A stretch of DNA of 64,000 nt from Pleurodeles waltl (taxonomy: Eukaryota > Chordata > Amphibia > Caudata > Salamandridae). A program made the translations under genes and the position numbers. The DNA lies in NCBI RefSeq assembly GCF_031143425.1, contig NC_090450.1, forward strand, positions 218,561,442 through 218,625,441. Direction: 5' to 3'. Under the pieces are notes generated by a model. That model saw only the letters and a program-made list of their open reading frames with translations. It made no database searches and was not told the origin of the DNA. Shown in pieces: positions 1-12,028 of the stretch; position 1 is the stretch's first letter, and each line of letters opens with the position of its first letter.

Positions 1-2348
1 GTAAAACACTTAGAAAAGTAGTGCTAACACTAGAGCACAATAGAATGCAATCAGAGAAAATAGGCCTTGGGCCAACACAAACCATATACTCTAAAAGTGG
101 AATGCGAACAACGAATGGACCCCAGGCCTACTGTAGTGTGTAGAGGGTCACTGGGAGTGTAAGAAAACACTAAGGATGTCCAAGATACCCCACCCCAAGA
201 CCCTGAAAAGTAGGAGTAAAGTTACCTTACTACCACAGAAAGACAGTAAAGTCGAGATAGGGGATTCTGCAAAGACAATAAAGGACTGCAAAGCACTGAA
301 GATGGATTCCTGGTCCCGAGGACCTGCAAAGGATGGGGACCAAGTCCAAGAGTCACGCAAGTGTCCGGGGGGGCAGGAGCCCACTAAACCCCAGATAAAG
401 GTGCAAAAGGGCTGCCTCTGGGTGGAAGAAGCCAAAGATTCTGCAACAACGGAAGATGCCAGGAACTTCTCCTTTGGTCAGAAGATGTCCCATGGCGTGC
501 TGGAGGACACAGAGTTGTTCCCACGCAGAAAGACCGCAAACAAGCCTTGCTAGCTGCAAAAGTTGTGGTTGAAGGTTTTGGGTGCTGCCAGGGCCCAGGA
601 AGGACCAGGAGATCGCACCTTGGAGGAGCAGACAAAGGGGGCACTCAGCAATAAATAGATCCTATGCAGAAGCAGGCAGCACCCGCAGAAGCACCTGAAC
701 AGGCATACAAGAAATCTGAGCATGACAGTCATCTCAGCACAATAAAAGAGGGTCCCACGAAGTCGGAGGTCAACTCAGCGAGTTGGGCAATGCAGGATGG
801 AGTGCTGGGGACCTGGGCTCTGCTGTGCTCAAAGGAAGTCTTGCAAAAGTGCACAGAAGCCCTAGCAGCTGCAGATCACACAGTACACAGGATTACTGTC
901 TGGCGTGGGGAGGCAAGGACTTACCTCCACCAAATTTGGACAGAAGGACCACTGGACTGTCAGGGTCTCTTGTATCCAGCTCCTGTGTTCCAGGGACCAC
1001 ACTCGTCAAGATGGGAGGGGACCCAGAGGAACGGTGATGCAGAAGTTTGGTGCCTGCGGTAGCAGGGGGAAGATTCTGTTGATCCACAGGAGATTTCTTC
1101 TTGGCTTCCAGTGGAGGGTGAAGGTAGATAGCCCTCAGAGCATGCACCACCAGGAAACAGTCGAGAAAGCTGTCAGGATTAGGCGCTACAATGATGCTGG
1201 TAGTCTTCTTGCTACTTTGTTGCGGTTTTGCATACGTCCTGAAGCAGTCAGCGGTCGATCCTTGGCAGAAGTCGAAGAGAGAAGTGCAGAGGAACTCTGA
1301 TGAGCTCTTGCATTCGTTATCTGACGAGAAACCCACAGGAGAGACCCTAAATAGCCCTCAGAGGAGGATTGGCTACCTAACCAGGTAAGAGCCTATCAGG
1401 AGGGGTCTCTGACGTCACTTGCTGGCAATGGCCACTCAGAGGTCTCCATTGTGCCCTCACACCTCTGCATTCAAGATGGCAGAGGTCTAGGACACACTGG
1501 AGGAGCTCTGGGCACTACCCCTGGGGTGGTGATGGACAGGAGAGTGGTCAGTCCCCTTTCCTTTGTCCAATTGTGCGCCAGAGCAGGGGCTAGGGGATCC
1601 CTGAACCGGTGTAGACTGGTTTATGCAAGGGGGGCACCATCTGTGCCCCTCAAAGCATTTCCAGAGGCCGGGAGAGGCTACTCCTCTCAGGCCCTTAACA
1701 CCTATTTCCAAAGGGAGAGGATACCCTCTCTCAGAGGAAATCCTTTGTTCTGCCTTCCTGGGACTAGGCTGCCCAGGTACTGGTGTCCCCACACTCACAA
1801 AGTCCTGGGAAATTGCCCTAAACAATGTGGGGGCTTAGTAACTTTGCACCTAACCTTCACTACGTGAGGGTTAGACATATAGGTAACTTATAAGTTACTT
1901 AAGTGCAGTGTAAAATGGCTGTGAAATAATGTGGACGTTATTTCACTCAGGCTGCAGTGGCAGTCCTGTGTAAGAATTGTCCGAGCTCCCTATGGATGGC
2001 AAAAGAAATGTTGCAGCCCATAGGGATCTCCTGGAACCCCAATACCCTGGGCACCTAGGTACCATGTACTAGGGAATTATAAGGGTGTTACAGTGCGCCA
2101 ATCAGAATTGGTAAAATTAGTCACTAGCCTGCAGTAACAATTTTAAAAGCAGAGAGAGCATAAACACTGAGGTTGTGGTTAGCAGAGCCTCAATGATACA
2201 GTTAGGCACCACACAGGGAACACATACAGGGCACTAGTTATGAGCACTGGGGTCCTGGCTAGCAGGATCCCAGTGACATAGGCAAAAAGAAACATACACA
2301 CAAGTAAAGATGGGGGTAACATGCCAGGCAAGATGGTACTTTCCTACA
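1..2348 (-). mobile_element. Reverse-oriented gypsy LTR, 3' end beyond the window
   Basis: Read on the minus strand this begins TGTAGGAAAGTACCATC at 2348 and follows the LTR at 27419-30515 in order, including the block around 1300-1390 that matches 28800-28880 in reverse. About 370 bp of LTR tail, including the polyadenylation part, would lie left of position 1. It interrupts a plus-strand LTR whose remainder resumes at 2349 (GGGACATCC, matching 10313 onward inside the LTR of element A). It cannot be told whether this is a solo LTR or the edge of a complete element, because the other end and its target duplication are outside the window. Its open frames are not conserved coding sequence. Confidence 0.85.
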
Positions 2349-3184
2349 GGGACATCCTGTGCATCATGCAGGAACCCGCTGGCATCTTCCTAGGGTGCAT
2401 TTCTGCAGTCTTCGTCTAACTAGGGACTTTTCTTTTGCATCCTCTTCCAGGTTGGCAGGGGCTCCCGTCCTTCCTGGACCTTTTTCGATTTCTGGACTTG
2501 GTCTCCTTCCTTTGCAGGTCTTCAGATCCAGGAATCCACTGTTTGTTGTTTTGAGACTTGGTTGGTTGTTGCAATAATTCCAATCAGAAACTGTAGTGTG
2601 TCCTAAGGAAACTTGCAGTACTTTACTCCTGCTTTTCTGGGCTCTGGGGTGGGGTAATTTACTTACCTTTACTGTATTCTTACTCTCCCAGTGATTCTGC
2701 ACACATTAGACTTGTCTAGAGGGGAATTTGTGATTTGCATTCCACTTTCTTAGTATGTTGTTTGTGTTGCCCCTAGACCTATTTTCTCCCATTGCATTCA
2801 ACAGCATTTCCTATTGTTTGCACTATCTAATGTCTAATTACTTACCTTATTTTGTTGTGTTGAGTATATATTTTGTATAATACTTACATCCAGAAGGATT
2901 ATTGTCTGTAAGATAGTGTTGGTACTGTGTCACCCAAATAAACTACCTTTATTTTTGGTAACACTGAGTATTGTCTTTGCTTGTGTATAAGTACTGTGTA
3001 ACTAAAAGTGGTATTGCATGAGATTTGCATGTCTCCTAGTTCAGCCTAAGCTGCTCTGATATAGCTACCTCTATCAGCCTAAGCTGCTAGAATACTACTA
3101 CATTTCACTGATAAGGGGTAAGTGGACCTGGTATAAGGTGTAAGTACCCAAGGTACCCACAACAAACCAGGCCAGCCTCCTACA
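2349..3184 (+). mobile_element. 3' remainder of the 5' LTR of gypsy element A
   Basis: The segment matches the last third of the 3' LTR of element A (about 10313-11136) in order: the GGGACATCC block, the AATAAA region at about 2937-2943, the repeated CAGCCTAAGCTGCT motif, and the terminus CAGCCTCCTACA ending at 3184. The start of this LTR would be left of the window because a reverse LTR is inserted at 2348/2349. Confidence 0.85.
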
Positions 3185-3185
3185 T

Positions 3186-3203
3186 TGGTGGTGCAGTGGT
3201 GGA
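3186..3203 (+). other. Candidate primer-binding site of element A
   Basis: One base after the LTR terminus the sequence reads TGGTGGTGCAGTGGTGGA. The leading TGG and the GTGGGAT-like tail (clearer in element B at 22586-22594) fit a tRNA 3' end and resemble tRNA-Leu only loosely. Assignment to a tRNA is inference. Confidence 0.3.
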
Positions 3204-3477
3204 ATAAGTACTTGCAATTGCTTTACCACTTTGTTACTGGTGCTTTTCAGAAGAAAAGCTTGCTCTAATACTTAAAGCATTTATAATGTATACCTAGAAG
3301 TAATTTTCTAACTTTCTAAAAAAATATTTAAAATTTGCAACCGTTTTACAAATTTCTGAAAAGTTTTCTTCTTTTCTCTAAAATGCTAGCTTTGTTATTC
3401 TACTAACTTTTTACCCATTTTCCCAAACTTTTTTATTCTCGTTCAATAAGTCTTCTGTAGAAGCTATCCCTAGAGTT

Positions 3478-4900
3478 GTGAAAACAACATATGAGAATCT
3501 TAACTTTAAAAGTTGGAGGGGTCTCTGTATTGAAAGCTGTTTAGGGATTGGCAAGAACCCCAATAAGGGGTTCCTCTTTAATATTCTCCTCCAAGATGAC
3601 CAGGGACTCAGGACTGGTCCAGATCAGACAGGGGAGGAGGTAGAGGATGATTCCAACCAGGAAGGCTCAGAGGAGCAAACTGACAATCCTTGGGAGGGTC
3701 CTTAGACTGATTTATCTGTTAACAAACCCCTTAGTACAACTGGGAGTGGGAAGAGTTCACACACTAGTAGGCTCCCTTCACACCTAGAGGCCAGGTCACT
3801 GGGTGGCTCCTGTTAGAGATAGATCAGCCTCTGCCCATTCCAATGTCACCTCTGTTTCAGATGCATCCCACACATCTAATCCTGAGGTCCAGTCCCTAGA
3901 TAGTGAACTCAGAAAGCTGAGTGTAGAGGAGGCCAGACTGAGGCTAATGCAGCAACAGTTGGCATTTACCGGGAATCGCTGGCTGTGGAAAAGGAGGGTT
4001 TGTGGTTAGTTCCCCATGGTGGCAGCAGCAGTTTCAGAAATTCAAATGTCAGGGAACCTTCATTTGACTCTAGGAATCTGCATAACATTGTCCCTCCTTA
4101 CAAGGATGGTGATGACATCTATAAGTGGTTTGCTGCACATGAGAGGGCCTGTAAAGTTCAGAGGGTCCCTCATGTTCAATGGGCTGCTATCCTGTGGTTG
4201 TCCTTCTCTGGTAAGGGGAGAGACAGACTCCTTATTGTCAGGAGGATAATGCAGATAATTACCAAATTCTTAAAAGTACACCCTTTAATGGTCTGTGCTT
4301 AACCACTGAACAATACAGGATTAAGTTGGGATGACCCAAAAGGAGTCATCACAGGATTGGACAGACTTTGTAGACTGTTCAGTGAAGGCCCTAGAAGGCT
4401 GGTTAAATGGCAGTAAGGTGACTGACTATGAAAGCCTATATAACTTGACTCTGAGAGAGCATATCTTGAATAATTTTGTGTCTGACTTGTTGCATCAGTA
4501 TCTTGTGGACTCAGATCTGACCTCTACCCAAGAATTGGGAAAGAAGGCGGACAAATGGGTCAGAACAAGGGCGAACAGAAAAGTTCATACAGGGGGTGAC
4601 AAGGACAGCAAGATGAAGGATGGTAAGTCACATGACAAGGGTGGGGACAAAGATAAAAAATCATCAGAGTCTTCATCAGGCCCACAAAAATCCTCTGGGG
4701 TGGTAGGTCCAAATCCTCTTCTCACAAAGATAAGAAACCTTGGTGTTATTTGTGTAAAGCCAAAGGCCATTGGCAAGTGACCCCACTTGTCCCAAAAGAA
4801 ACACCAAACCCCCCACCACCACAACCCCAGCTGCAACCACTAGTGCCCCTAATAATAACAGTGGTGGTGGAAATTGCACTACTAATAGCCAATAAAAGGG
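3478..4900 (+). pseudogene. gag: gag of gypsy element A, frame-broken
   Basis: Four open stretches in changing frames (3478-3705, 3803-4009, 3985-4302, 4331-4780) line up with gag of element B from 22690 onward. Shared landmarks are a charged helical segment rich in E, R, L and Q (about 3895-3970), a capsid-like segment with the motif YKxGDDIxKWFAAHER (about 4095-4150), and a Lys/Asp/Ser-rich linker (4590-4700). Around 4740-4800 is the remnant of the zinc knuckle, where the reading frame is shifted relative to element B. The 3478-3705 piece has no counterpart in element B. Gag would form the cytoplasmic particle that packages the RNA. Confidence 0.8.
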
Positions 4901-4979
4901 TGTAGTTTGACTCTCCATTGGTAATGTAGGTGGGGTTGGTCTAGTTAGGGAGATCACTGAGGCTGTTTTAGTCTCTGAT

Positions 4980-7900
4980 GATGGCAATGACCTAGCCACT
5001 TTAGGCGCTTGTCCCTTTAATATGGATAAGTACAAGCAGCTACCCCTGATTAATGGTGTTCAGGTTGAGGCCTATAGGGACACAGGTGCCAGTGTCACAA
5101 TGGTGATGGAAACACTGGTTGCCCCTGAGCAGCCCCTACTTGGTCACCAGTACCATGTGACAGACACCCAAAGCAACACTGTTAGCCACCCCATGGCTGT
5201 TGTGAATCTCAACTGGGTTGGGGGGTTACTGTTCCAAAGAAAGTTGTGGTAGCCACTGATTTACCTGTAGAATGTCTGCTAGGCAATGATTTGGAGACTT
5301 CATCTTGGGCTGAAGTGGAGTTGGAGCAATGCAGAGCTTTCCTGGGCATATCTTTGCTCTTACCAGGGCTCAGGCCAAGAAGCAAAGGGGACAGGGAAAC
5401 TTGGATCCTGAAACAAGAGACCAAGGCCCATATTTATACTTTTTTAGTGCCCAATTTGCGCCGCTTTTTGATGCAAAAACGGCAAAAGCTTACAATATAT
5501 AATTATAGTTTGCAAGTTTGCGCCATGTTTACGTCAAAAAATGGCGCAAATGCGGCGCTAAAAATGTACAAATATGGGCCCAAGTGTTCCCAAAAACTAG
5601 GGGTAGGAAGGGCAATCTCTTGTCCACTATCCCTCCCTCCACAGATGATTCCCCTTTTGAGGAAGAGGAATTCTCTCCCTGTGCAGAACCTACACCAGAG
5701 GAGCTGAAATCTGATACAGCTGAGCTTTTGTGTGCAGGGGGGCCTGCCCTGGAAGAGCTGAATGTGGCACAGCAAACCTGTCCCACATTGGAGGGTCTCA
5801 GACAGCAAGCTGTCAAACAGCAAAATGGGCATGTCAATGACAGCCACAGAGTTTACTGGGTGAATAATCTCCTCTATACTGAAGCAAGGGACCCTAAACC
5901 TGGTGCCACCAGGAGACTGGTCTTCCCCCTTCAGTACAGGGAATTCCTCTTAACTCTAGCTCATGACATTCCCTTGGCTGGGCATTTAGGCTAGAGTAAA
6001 ACATGGGACAGACTTGTTCCACATTTTCACTGACCCCATATGTCAGAAGAAACAAAGGAGTTGTGTCACTCCTGTGTCACCTGCCATGCCAGTGGCAAGA
6101 CTGGTGGCACCCTAAAGGCCCCCTTAATCCCACTGCCAGTGGTTGGGGTGCCCTTTGAAAGGGTAGGGGTTGATATTGTTGGCCCCCCTTGACCCTCCAA
6201 CAGCTTCTGGAAATAGATTCATCCTTGTGGTGGTGGACCATGCCACAAGGTATCCAGAAGCTATCCCCTTAAGGACCACTACAGCACCTGCAGTGGCAAA
6301 GGCTCTCCTGGGAATGTTTTCCAGGGTGGGATTCCCTAAGGAAGTTGTATCAGACAGAGGTAGTAACTTCATGTCTGCATACCTCAAAGCAAATGTGGAA
6401 GGAGTGTGGTGTGACCTATAAGTTCACCAGCACTTATCATCCACAAACGAATGGATTGGTTGAGAGGTTTAATAAAAATCTCAAAGGCATTATCATGGAA
6501 CTCTCTGAAAAACTCAGAAGGATATGGGATGTCCTCTTGCCGTGCCTCCTTTTAGCCTACAGGGAGGAATCCCAAAAAGGAGTCGGCTACAGCCCCTTTG
6601 AACTCCTATTTGGCCACCCTGTTAGGGTCCCTTGCTCTTGTAAAGGAGGGCTGGGAACATCCTTTAAAACCTCCAAAGAAAGACATTGTGGACTATGTAC
6701 TTGGCCTAAGAAGTAGAATGGCTGAGTACATGAAAAGGCCACGAAAAACCTTCAGGCCAGCCAAAAGCTCCAAAAGCAATGGCATGACCAGAAGGCTGTC
6801 CTGACAGAGTACCAGCCAGGACAGAAGGTGTGGGTATTGGAGCCTGTGGCCCCAAGAGCACTCCAGGACAAATGGAGTGGACCCCATCTCATTGTAGAAA
6901 AGAAAGGTGAGGTCACCTATCTGGTGGACCTGGGCACTGCCAGAAGCCCCCTTAGGGTGCTTCATGTCAACCGCCTGAAAGCTTACTATGACAGGCTGAC
7001 TTAACCCTGCTCATGGCTACAGATGAGGAGCAGGAGGAAGAGAGTGACCCTCTCCCTGATCTCTTCTTCATCACTGAAGCTGATGGCTTAGTGGATGGAG
7101 TGGTTCTTGCAGACTGATTTAGTGCTGAGCAGAAGGAAGACTGTAAAAATCTCCTTGGACAGTTTTCTGAACTCTTCTCACTCAAACCTGGTACAACTAC
7201 TTGGTGTGAACATACAATTGACACTGGAGACAGTTTACCTGTCAAAAGTAAAATTTACAGGCAACCTGACCATGTCAGAGATTGAATAAAAACAGAAGTT
7301 CAGAAAATGTTGGATCTAGGAGTTATTGAGGCTTCTGACAGCCCCTGTGAAAGCCCAGTGGTGCATGTCCCCAAACCTCACAGTAAAGATGTAAAGAGAG
7401 AAATGCGGTTTTGTGTGGACTATGGGGGTGTTAATACAATAACCAAAACTGATGTTCACCCTATACCCAGGGCAGATGAGCTAATAGATACACTGGCATC
7501 TGCCAAGTATCTAAGCACCTTTGATTTGACTGCACGGTATTGGCGGATCAAATTGTCAGAGGATGCTAAACAAAAACTGTATTTTATTCCATAGGAGGGC
7601 ATTATCAGTTTACTGTTATGCCCTTTGGTTTGAAAAATGCACCTGCCACGTTTCAGAGGCTGGTGAAAACAGTCCTCCAAGGTTTGGAAGCTTTCAGTGC
7701 AGCATACTTAGATGATATTGCTGTATTTAGCTCCATCTGGGATGACCACCTGGTCTACCTTAGGAAAGTTTTAGAGGCCCTACAAAGGCAGTCCTAACTA
7801 TCAAGGCTTCAAAGTGCCAGATAGGGCAGGGGAAAGTGGTTTAACTTGGCCACTTGGTCGGTGGAGAACAGATTGAACCACTATCAGGAAAGATTCAGAC

Positions 7901-8522
7901 CATTATGGACTGGGCTCCCCCTACTACACAGACCCAGGTCAGAGCCTTCTTAGGTCTCACATGGTTTTACAGGAGGTTCATTAAGAACAATGGCTCTATT
8001 GTTGCCCCTCTTAATGACCTCACCAGTAAGAAAATGCCTAAAAAGGAATTATGGACAGCTAGCTGTCAGTAAGTTTTTGATGAGCTTAAGCGGGCAATGT
8101 GCTCTGCACCTGTCTTAAAGAGCCCAAACTACTCCAAAAAATTGATTGTTCAAACAGATACTTCTGAATTAGGGGTAGGGGCTGTACCATCACAACTGAA
8201 CTCAGAGGAACAGGATCAACCTATTGCTTTCATTAGCAGGAGGTTGACCCCTAGAGAAAACCGCTGGTCTGCCATAGAGAGGGAGGCCTTTGCTGTGGTC
8301 TGGGCCTTGAAGAATCTGAGACCCTACTTGTTTGGGACTCACTTCATTGTTCAAACATACCCCAAACCTCTATCATGGCTTAAACAAATGAAAGGTGAAA
8401 ATCCTAAATTGTTGAGGTGGTCCATTTCCTTACAGGGTATGGACTTTACAGTGGAACATACACCTGGGAGTACCCACTCCAATGCAGATGGACTCTCCAG
8501 ATATTTCCACTTAGACAATTAA
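4980..8522 (+). pseudogene. pol: pol of gypsy element A: PR, INT, RT, RNase H
   Basis: Protease: an RDTGASVTMV active-site motif at about 5076-5105. Integrase: an H-H-C-C zinc finger (GHLG ... CHSCVTC) at about 5975-6095, a core from 6170 and the PQTNGLVERFNK segment at about 6450. RT: MRFCVDY at about 7405, FDLTARYWRIKL at about 7520, MPFGLKNAPATFQRL at about 7618, and a canonical YLDD at 7704-7715. RNase H: VQTDTSELGVGAV at about 8150 and an EREAFAVVWALK helix at about 8277. Stop codons occur at 5992-5995 in the zinc finger, near 6030, between INT and RT, and near 7590. A MITE interrupts the protease-integrase spacer. The order INT before RT agrees with element B, so it is not a local rearrangement. 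Confidence 0.88.
5425..5580. mobile_element. Short MITE (156 bp) inside pol of element A
   Basis: Inverted ends GGCCCATATTTATAC and GTACAAATATGGGCC are flanked by a CAA duplication (5422-5424 and 5581-5583). Element B has uninterrupted sequence here (GACCAAGTGCTCCC at about 24418), which gives an empty site. Internal TTTGCGCC/GGCGCAAA arms make it largely self-complementary. The ends match those of the 0.9-kb TIR elements at 33816, 42570 and 49788. Confidence 0.85.
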
Positions 8523-8562
8523 GACTCATCTGGGCAAGGTTAGCCTTATTGTCCCTTGTTTT

Positions 8563-8576
8563 GGGGGAGGGGTGTG
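8563..8576 (+). other. Polypurine tract of element A
   Basis: The G-rich run GGGGGAGGGGTGTG ends immediately before the TGTAGG start of the 3' LTR, the expected position of the plus-strand primer. Element B has the related TTTGGGGGTGGGCTG at the same place. Confidence 0.65.
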
Positions 8577-9431
8577 TGTAGGAAAGTACCATCTTTCTTG
8601 GAATGGTACCCCCAATTTGATCTGTATGTCAATACATTTGGGCCTGTCTCACTGGGATCCTTATGGTCAGGACCCCAGTGCTCATAGTTTATGGCCTGAT
8701 GTGTGTGGTGTGTATTGTGTTTGACTGTGTCACTGATCAGAACCTCAGTGCTTATGCTCTCTCTGCTTTTAAATTTGTCACTATAGGCTAGTGACTTCAT
8801 TTACCAATCTCAATTGGCACATTGGACCCCCTTTATAAGTCTTACTATATCGTATCTAGGTACCCAGGGCATTGGGGTTCCAGGAAATCCTTATGGGCTG
8901 CAGCATTTTTTGTGCCACCCATACGGAGCTCAGACAAACCCTTCCACAGGCCTGTCATTGCAGCCTGCGTGAAATAGTGCACACATTATTTCACAGCCAT
9001 TTTCACTGCACTTAAGTAACTTATAGGTCACCTATATATCTAACCTTCACTTGCTGAAGGTTAGGTGCAAAGTTACTAAGTGTGATGGCACTCTTGCAAT
9101 AGCAAAAGGTGCCCCCACATAGTTCAGGCCCATTTCCTTCTGGAAGTGCTTTGAAGGGCACAGATGGTGCCCTCCTTGCATAAGCCAGTCTACACCGGTT
9201 CAGGGACCCATTGTCTCATGCTCTGGTGTGAAACTGGACAAAGGAAAGGGGAGTAACCACTCCTCTGTCCAACACCACCCTAGGAGTGGTGACCAGAGCT
9301 CCTCCAGTGTGTCCCAGGCTTCAGCCATCTTGCTTTGCAAGGTGTGGGGGCACTCTGGAGGGCTCTGAGTGGTCAGTGCCAGCAGGTGATGTCAGAGACC
9401 CCTCCTGATAGGTCCTTACCTGATAAGGTAG

Positions 9432-9466
9432 CCAATCCCCCTCTCAGGGCTATTTAGGGTCTCTCC
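9432..9466 (+). promoter_or_regulatory. Candidate LTR core promoter (CCAAT plus TATA-like block)
   Basis: AGCCAATCC is followed about 17 bp later by GGCTATTTAGGGTCTCTCC. The same pair recurs at about 15580-15612, 17503-17537, 20330-20357 and 28810-28845, and in reverse near 1345-1375 and 13710-13745. Conservation across divergent LTR subfamilies suggests function; promoter activity is inference. Confidence 0.4.
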
Positions 9467-10901
9467 TGTGGGTTCTCTTCAGATTCTACTTGAAAGTTTC
9501 CAGCAGGAATCCTCTGCAACTACTACTTCATCCTCTGACCTCGGATCAACCACAGCCTGCTCCAGGAACCTCTGTAACAGCAACAAAGTATCCAGAAGGG
9601 ATACTTTTCCTCTGCAACTTCAGCTTCAACCAGCAACTGCAACAGTTTCCACAGTGTGCACGCTCTGAGGACTCCCTGTCTTTACCTGCACCAGTAGGCC
9701 CGAAGAAATATACTGTGGGGTGACGGAGTCACTCCCCTGCTTTCACAGGCACCTTCTAAGTCAACGACCGGTTCTCTTGGACTCCTCTCCTGGCGATGAG
9801 CGTGCTCCTTGGAACACAGAGAGTGGACCCCATCGACACAGACTGTCCTGAGGTCCTGCTGTCGCAATTTGGAGGAGGTACAACCTTGACTTCCCCCAGA
9901 ACAACAGTACCCCTGTGCACCATGTCTTATTCACCTCCTGGGGCCTCTGTGCACTATTTGCAAAATTCCTTCATGCACAGCCTGGCCCAAGTCCCCAGCA
10001 CTCTATCCTGTGATGCTCAACTCGCTGAGTTGTTCTCTGGTGGCGTGGGACCTCCCTTTGTAGTTCTGCACCAACCGCATTTTGCACCTTCTTTGTCCCT
10101 GTATCCTGGGAAACCCGTGGGTGCTATCTGGTGCTCTGAGGGCTCTCTTAAGTGCTAAGAGCCCCCTCTTCCTCCTCACACAGAGTTGAGGCCCCCAGGT
10201 CTCTCCCGGGTCCAGATAGTGCCCAGTTGATGCAAAACATGACTTTGCCGGAACCAAGGCTTGCGGGAGGAATCCAGCACCAAAACTCTCCTGCTTCCAA
10301 CTTCATGATGTGGGACATCCTTTGCATCATGCAGGAACCCGCTGGCATCTTCCTAGGGTGCATTTCTGCAGTCTTCGTCCAACCAGAGACTCTTCTTTTT
10401 CACCCTCTTCTAGGTTGACAGGGGCTCCTATCCTTCCTGGAACTTATTTCAACTTCTGGACTTGGCCTCCTTTCTTTGCAGTTCTTCAGGTCCAGGAATC
10501 CACTGTTTGTTGCTTGCAGACTTGGATGGTTCTTGCAATAATTTCAGTCACGAGGTGTAGTGTGTCCTAAGGAAACTTGCAGTACTTAACTCCTGCTTTT
10601 CTGGTCTCTAGGGTGGGGTAATTTACTTACCTTTATTGTATTCTTACTCTCCCAGCGATTCTGCACACACTACACTTGTCTAGGGGATAATTTGTGATTT
10701 GCATTCCACTTTCTAAGAATATGGTTTGTGTTGCCCCTAGACCTATTTTCTCTCCATTGCATTCTATAGCATCTCCTATTGTTTGCACTATCCTATGTCT
10801 AATTAGTTACCTTATTTTGGTGTCCAGTGTATATAATGTGTATATTACCTACCTCAAGAAGGAGTATTGTCTCTAAGATATTTTTGGTACTATATCACCC
10901 A

Positions 10902-10907
10902 AATAAA
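10902..10907 (+). terminator. Polyadenylation signal AATAAA in the LTR of element A
   Basis: CCCAAATAAACTATC is followed by CTTTATTTTTGG, an AATAAA with a downstream T-rich element. The equivalent hexamer occurs in every other LTR here (about 2938, 18977, 30271, 33746), which marks the R region near the 3' end of these LTRs. Confidence 0.6.
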
Positions 10908-11136
10908 CTATCTTTATTTTTGGTAACACTGAGTATTGTCTTCGCTTGTGTATAAGTACTGTGTAACTATAAGTGGTATTGCATGAGCTTTGCATGTCTC
11001 CTAGTTCAGCCTAAGCTGCTCTGCTATAGCTACCTCTATCAGCCTAAGCTGCTAGAACACTACTGCATTTCACTGATAAGGGATAATTGGACCTGGTACC
11101 CAAGGTGCCCACTACAAACCAGGCCAGCCTTCTATA

Positions 11137-11331
11137 CCCGCTGACCAAAGAGGGTGGGAATCTCCTTTGGCCCAGACACCTCAGGCCCTGCCCCAGTGAG
11201 CCCTGCTGCCCTGAGTGAGGAGGCTATTGACCTCCTGCGATCTATCTCTGTAGGGCAGTTAACCTTTGTGAATGACATCCAGGGGCTGGCAGCCCAGACG
11301 CAAAAGAGTAATGCATTCCTGGAGAGCATAC
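11137..11331 (+). pseudogene. Harbinger copy 1, Myb-like protein fragment (piece 1)
   Basis: The translation matches the segment at about 61480-61300 (minus strand) of Harbinger copy 2: a GGNLLWP/GISFAPxTSGP-like start, the helical motif LSEEAIDLLRS, then VGQ...N.IQ and a QKSNAFLESI stretch. It lies between the end of the element A LTR (11136) and the start of the B composite (11332). Its last five bases CATAC are repeated at 30516-30520, where the same protein resumes. The DNA-binding exons would be left of the window. Non-functional. Confidence 0.8.
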
Positions 11332-12028
11332 TGTTGGAAAGTACCATCTTGCCTGGCATGTTACCCCCAATTTTTACCTGTATGTATGTTGTTTTGCCTG
11401 TCACTGGGATCCTGCTAGCCAGGACCCCAGTGCTCATAAAGTGTGCCCTGTATGTGTTCCTTGTGTGGTGCCGAACTGTATCACTGAGGCTCTGCTAACC
11501 AGAACCTCAGTGTTTATGCTCTTTCTGCTTTTAAAATTGTCACTGCAGGCTACTGACTAATTTTACCTATTCTGATTGGCACACTGGAACACCCTTATAA
11601 TTCCCCAGTATATGGTACCTAGGTACCCAGGGTATTGGGGTTCCAGGAGATCCCTATGGGCTGCAGCATTTCTTTTGCCACCCATAGGGAGCTCAGACAA
11701 TTCTTACACAGGACTGCCACTGCAGCCTGAGTGAAATAACATCCACGTTATTTCACAGCCATTTCACACTGCACTTAAGTAACTTATAAGTCACCTATAT
11801 GTCTAACCCTCACTTAGTGAAGGTTAGGTGCAAAGTTACTAAGTGTGAGGGCACCCTAGCACTAGCCAAGGTGCCCCCACATGGTTCAGGGCAATTTCCC
11901 CAGACTGTGTGAGTGCGGGGACGCCATTACACGTGTGCACTACATATAGGTCAATACCTATATGTAGCTTCAAAATGGTAACTCTGAACATGGCCATGTA
12001 ACATGTCTAGGATCATGGAACTGTCACC

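Larger units (their letters stand above)
3185..8576 (+). mobile_element. Gypsy element A, internal region (Gmr1-like order gag-PR-INT-RT-RH)
   Basis: An internal region of about 5.4 kb lies between an LTR ending at 3184 and an LTR starting at 8577. Similarity to element B runs collinearly throughout. The domain order read directly is gag, aspartic protease, zinc-finger plus DDE integrase, reverse transcriptase and RNase H. Integrase therefore precedes RT, which is unusual for Ty3/gypsy elements and is known from the Gmr1 group. The copy is dead: many stops and frameshifts split every domain, and a 156-bp MITE sits at 5425-5580. It keeps the 5' end of gag that element B has lost. Confidence 0.9.
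8577..11136 (+). mobile_element. 3' LTR of gypsy element A (about 2.56 kb)
   Basis: It starts TGTAGGAAAGTACCATC and ends at about 11136 in TTCTATA, a decayed form of TCCTACA. A CCAAT and CTATTTAGGGTCTCT block (about 9432-9464), conserved in most LTRs of the window, could be the core promoter. AATAAA at 10902-10907 followed by a T-rich stretch is the likely polyadenylation signal. To its right the sequence becomes the Myb-like fragment of Harbinger copy 1, so element A apparently inserted into that transposon. Its target duplication cannot be checked because the left end is outside the window. Confidence 0.9.

Noticed and set aside
148..2577. Many 60-150-codon open frames in the LTR regions (also at 8900-22300, 27900-34000).
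   Set aside because: The same sequence recurs in other LTR copies with frameshifts and on both strands. No domain motifs, and frames are not conserved between copies.
3186..3203. Firm tRNA-Leu assignment of the primer-binding site.
   Set aside because: Only the leading TGG and a short GTGGGAT-like match are visible, and element B has lost the start of the site.
3185..8576. Integrase-before-RT order as a local rearrangement or assembly error.
   Set aside because: The identical order is present in the independent element B at 22584-27418, with collinear spacers.
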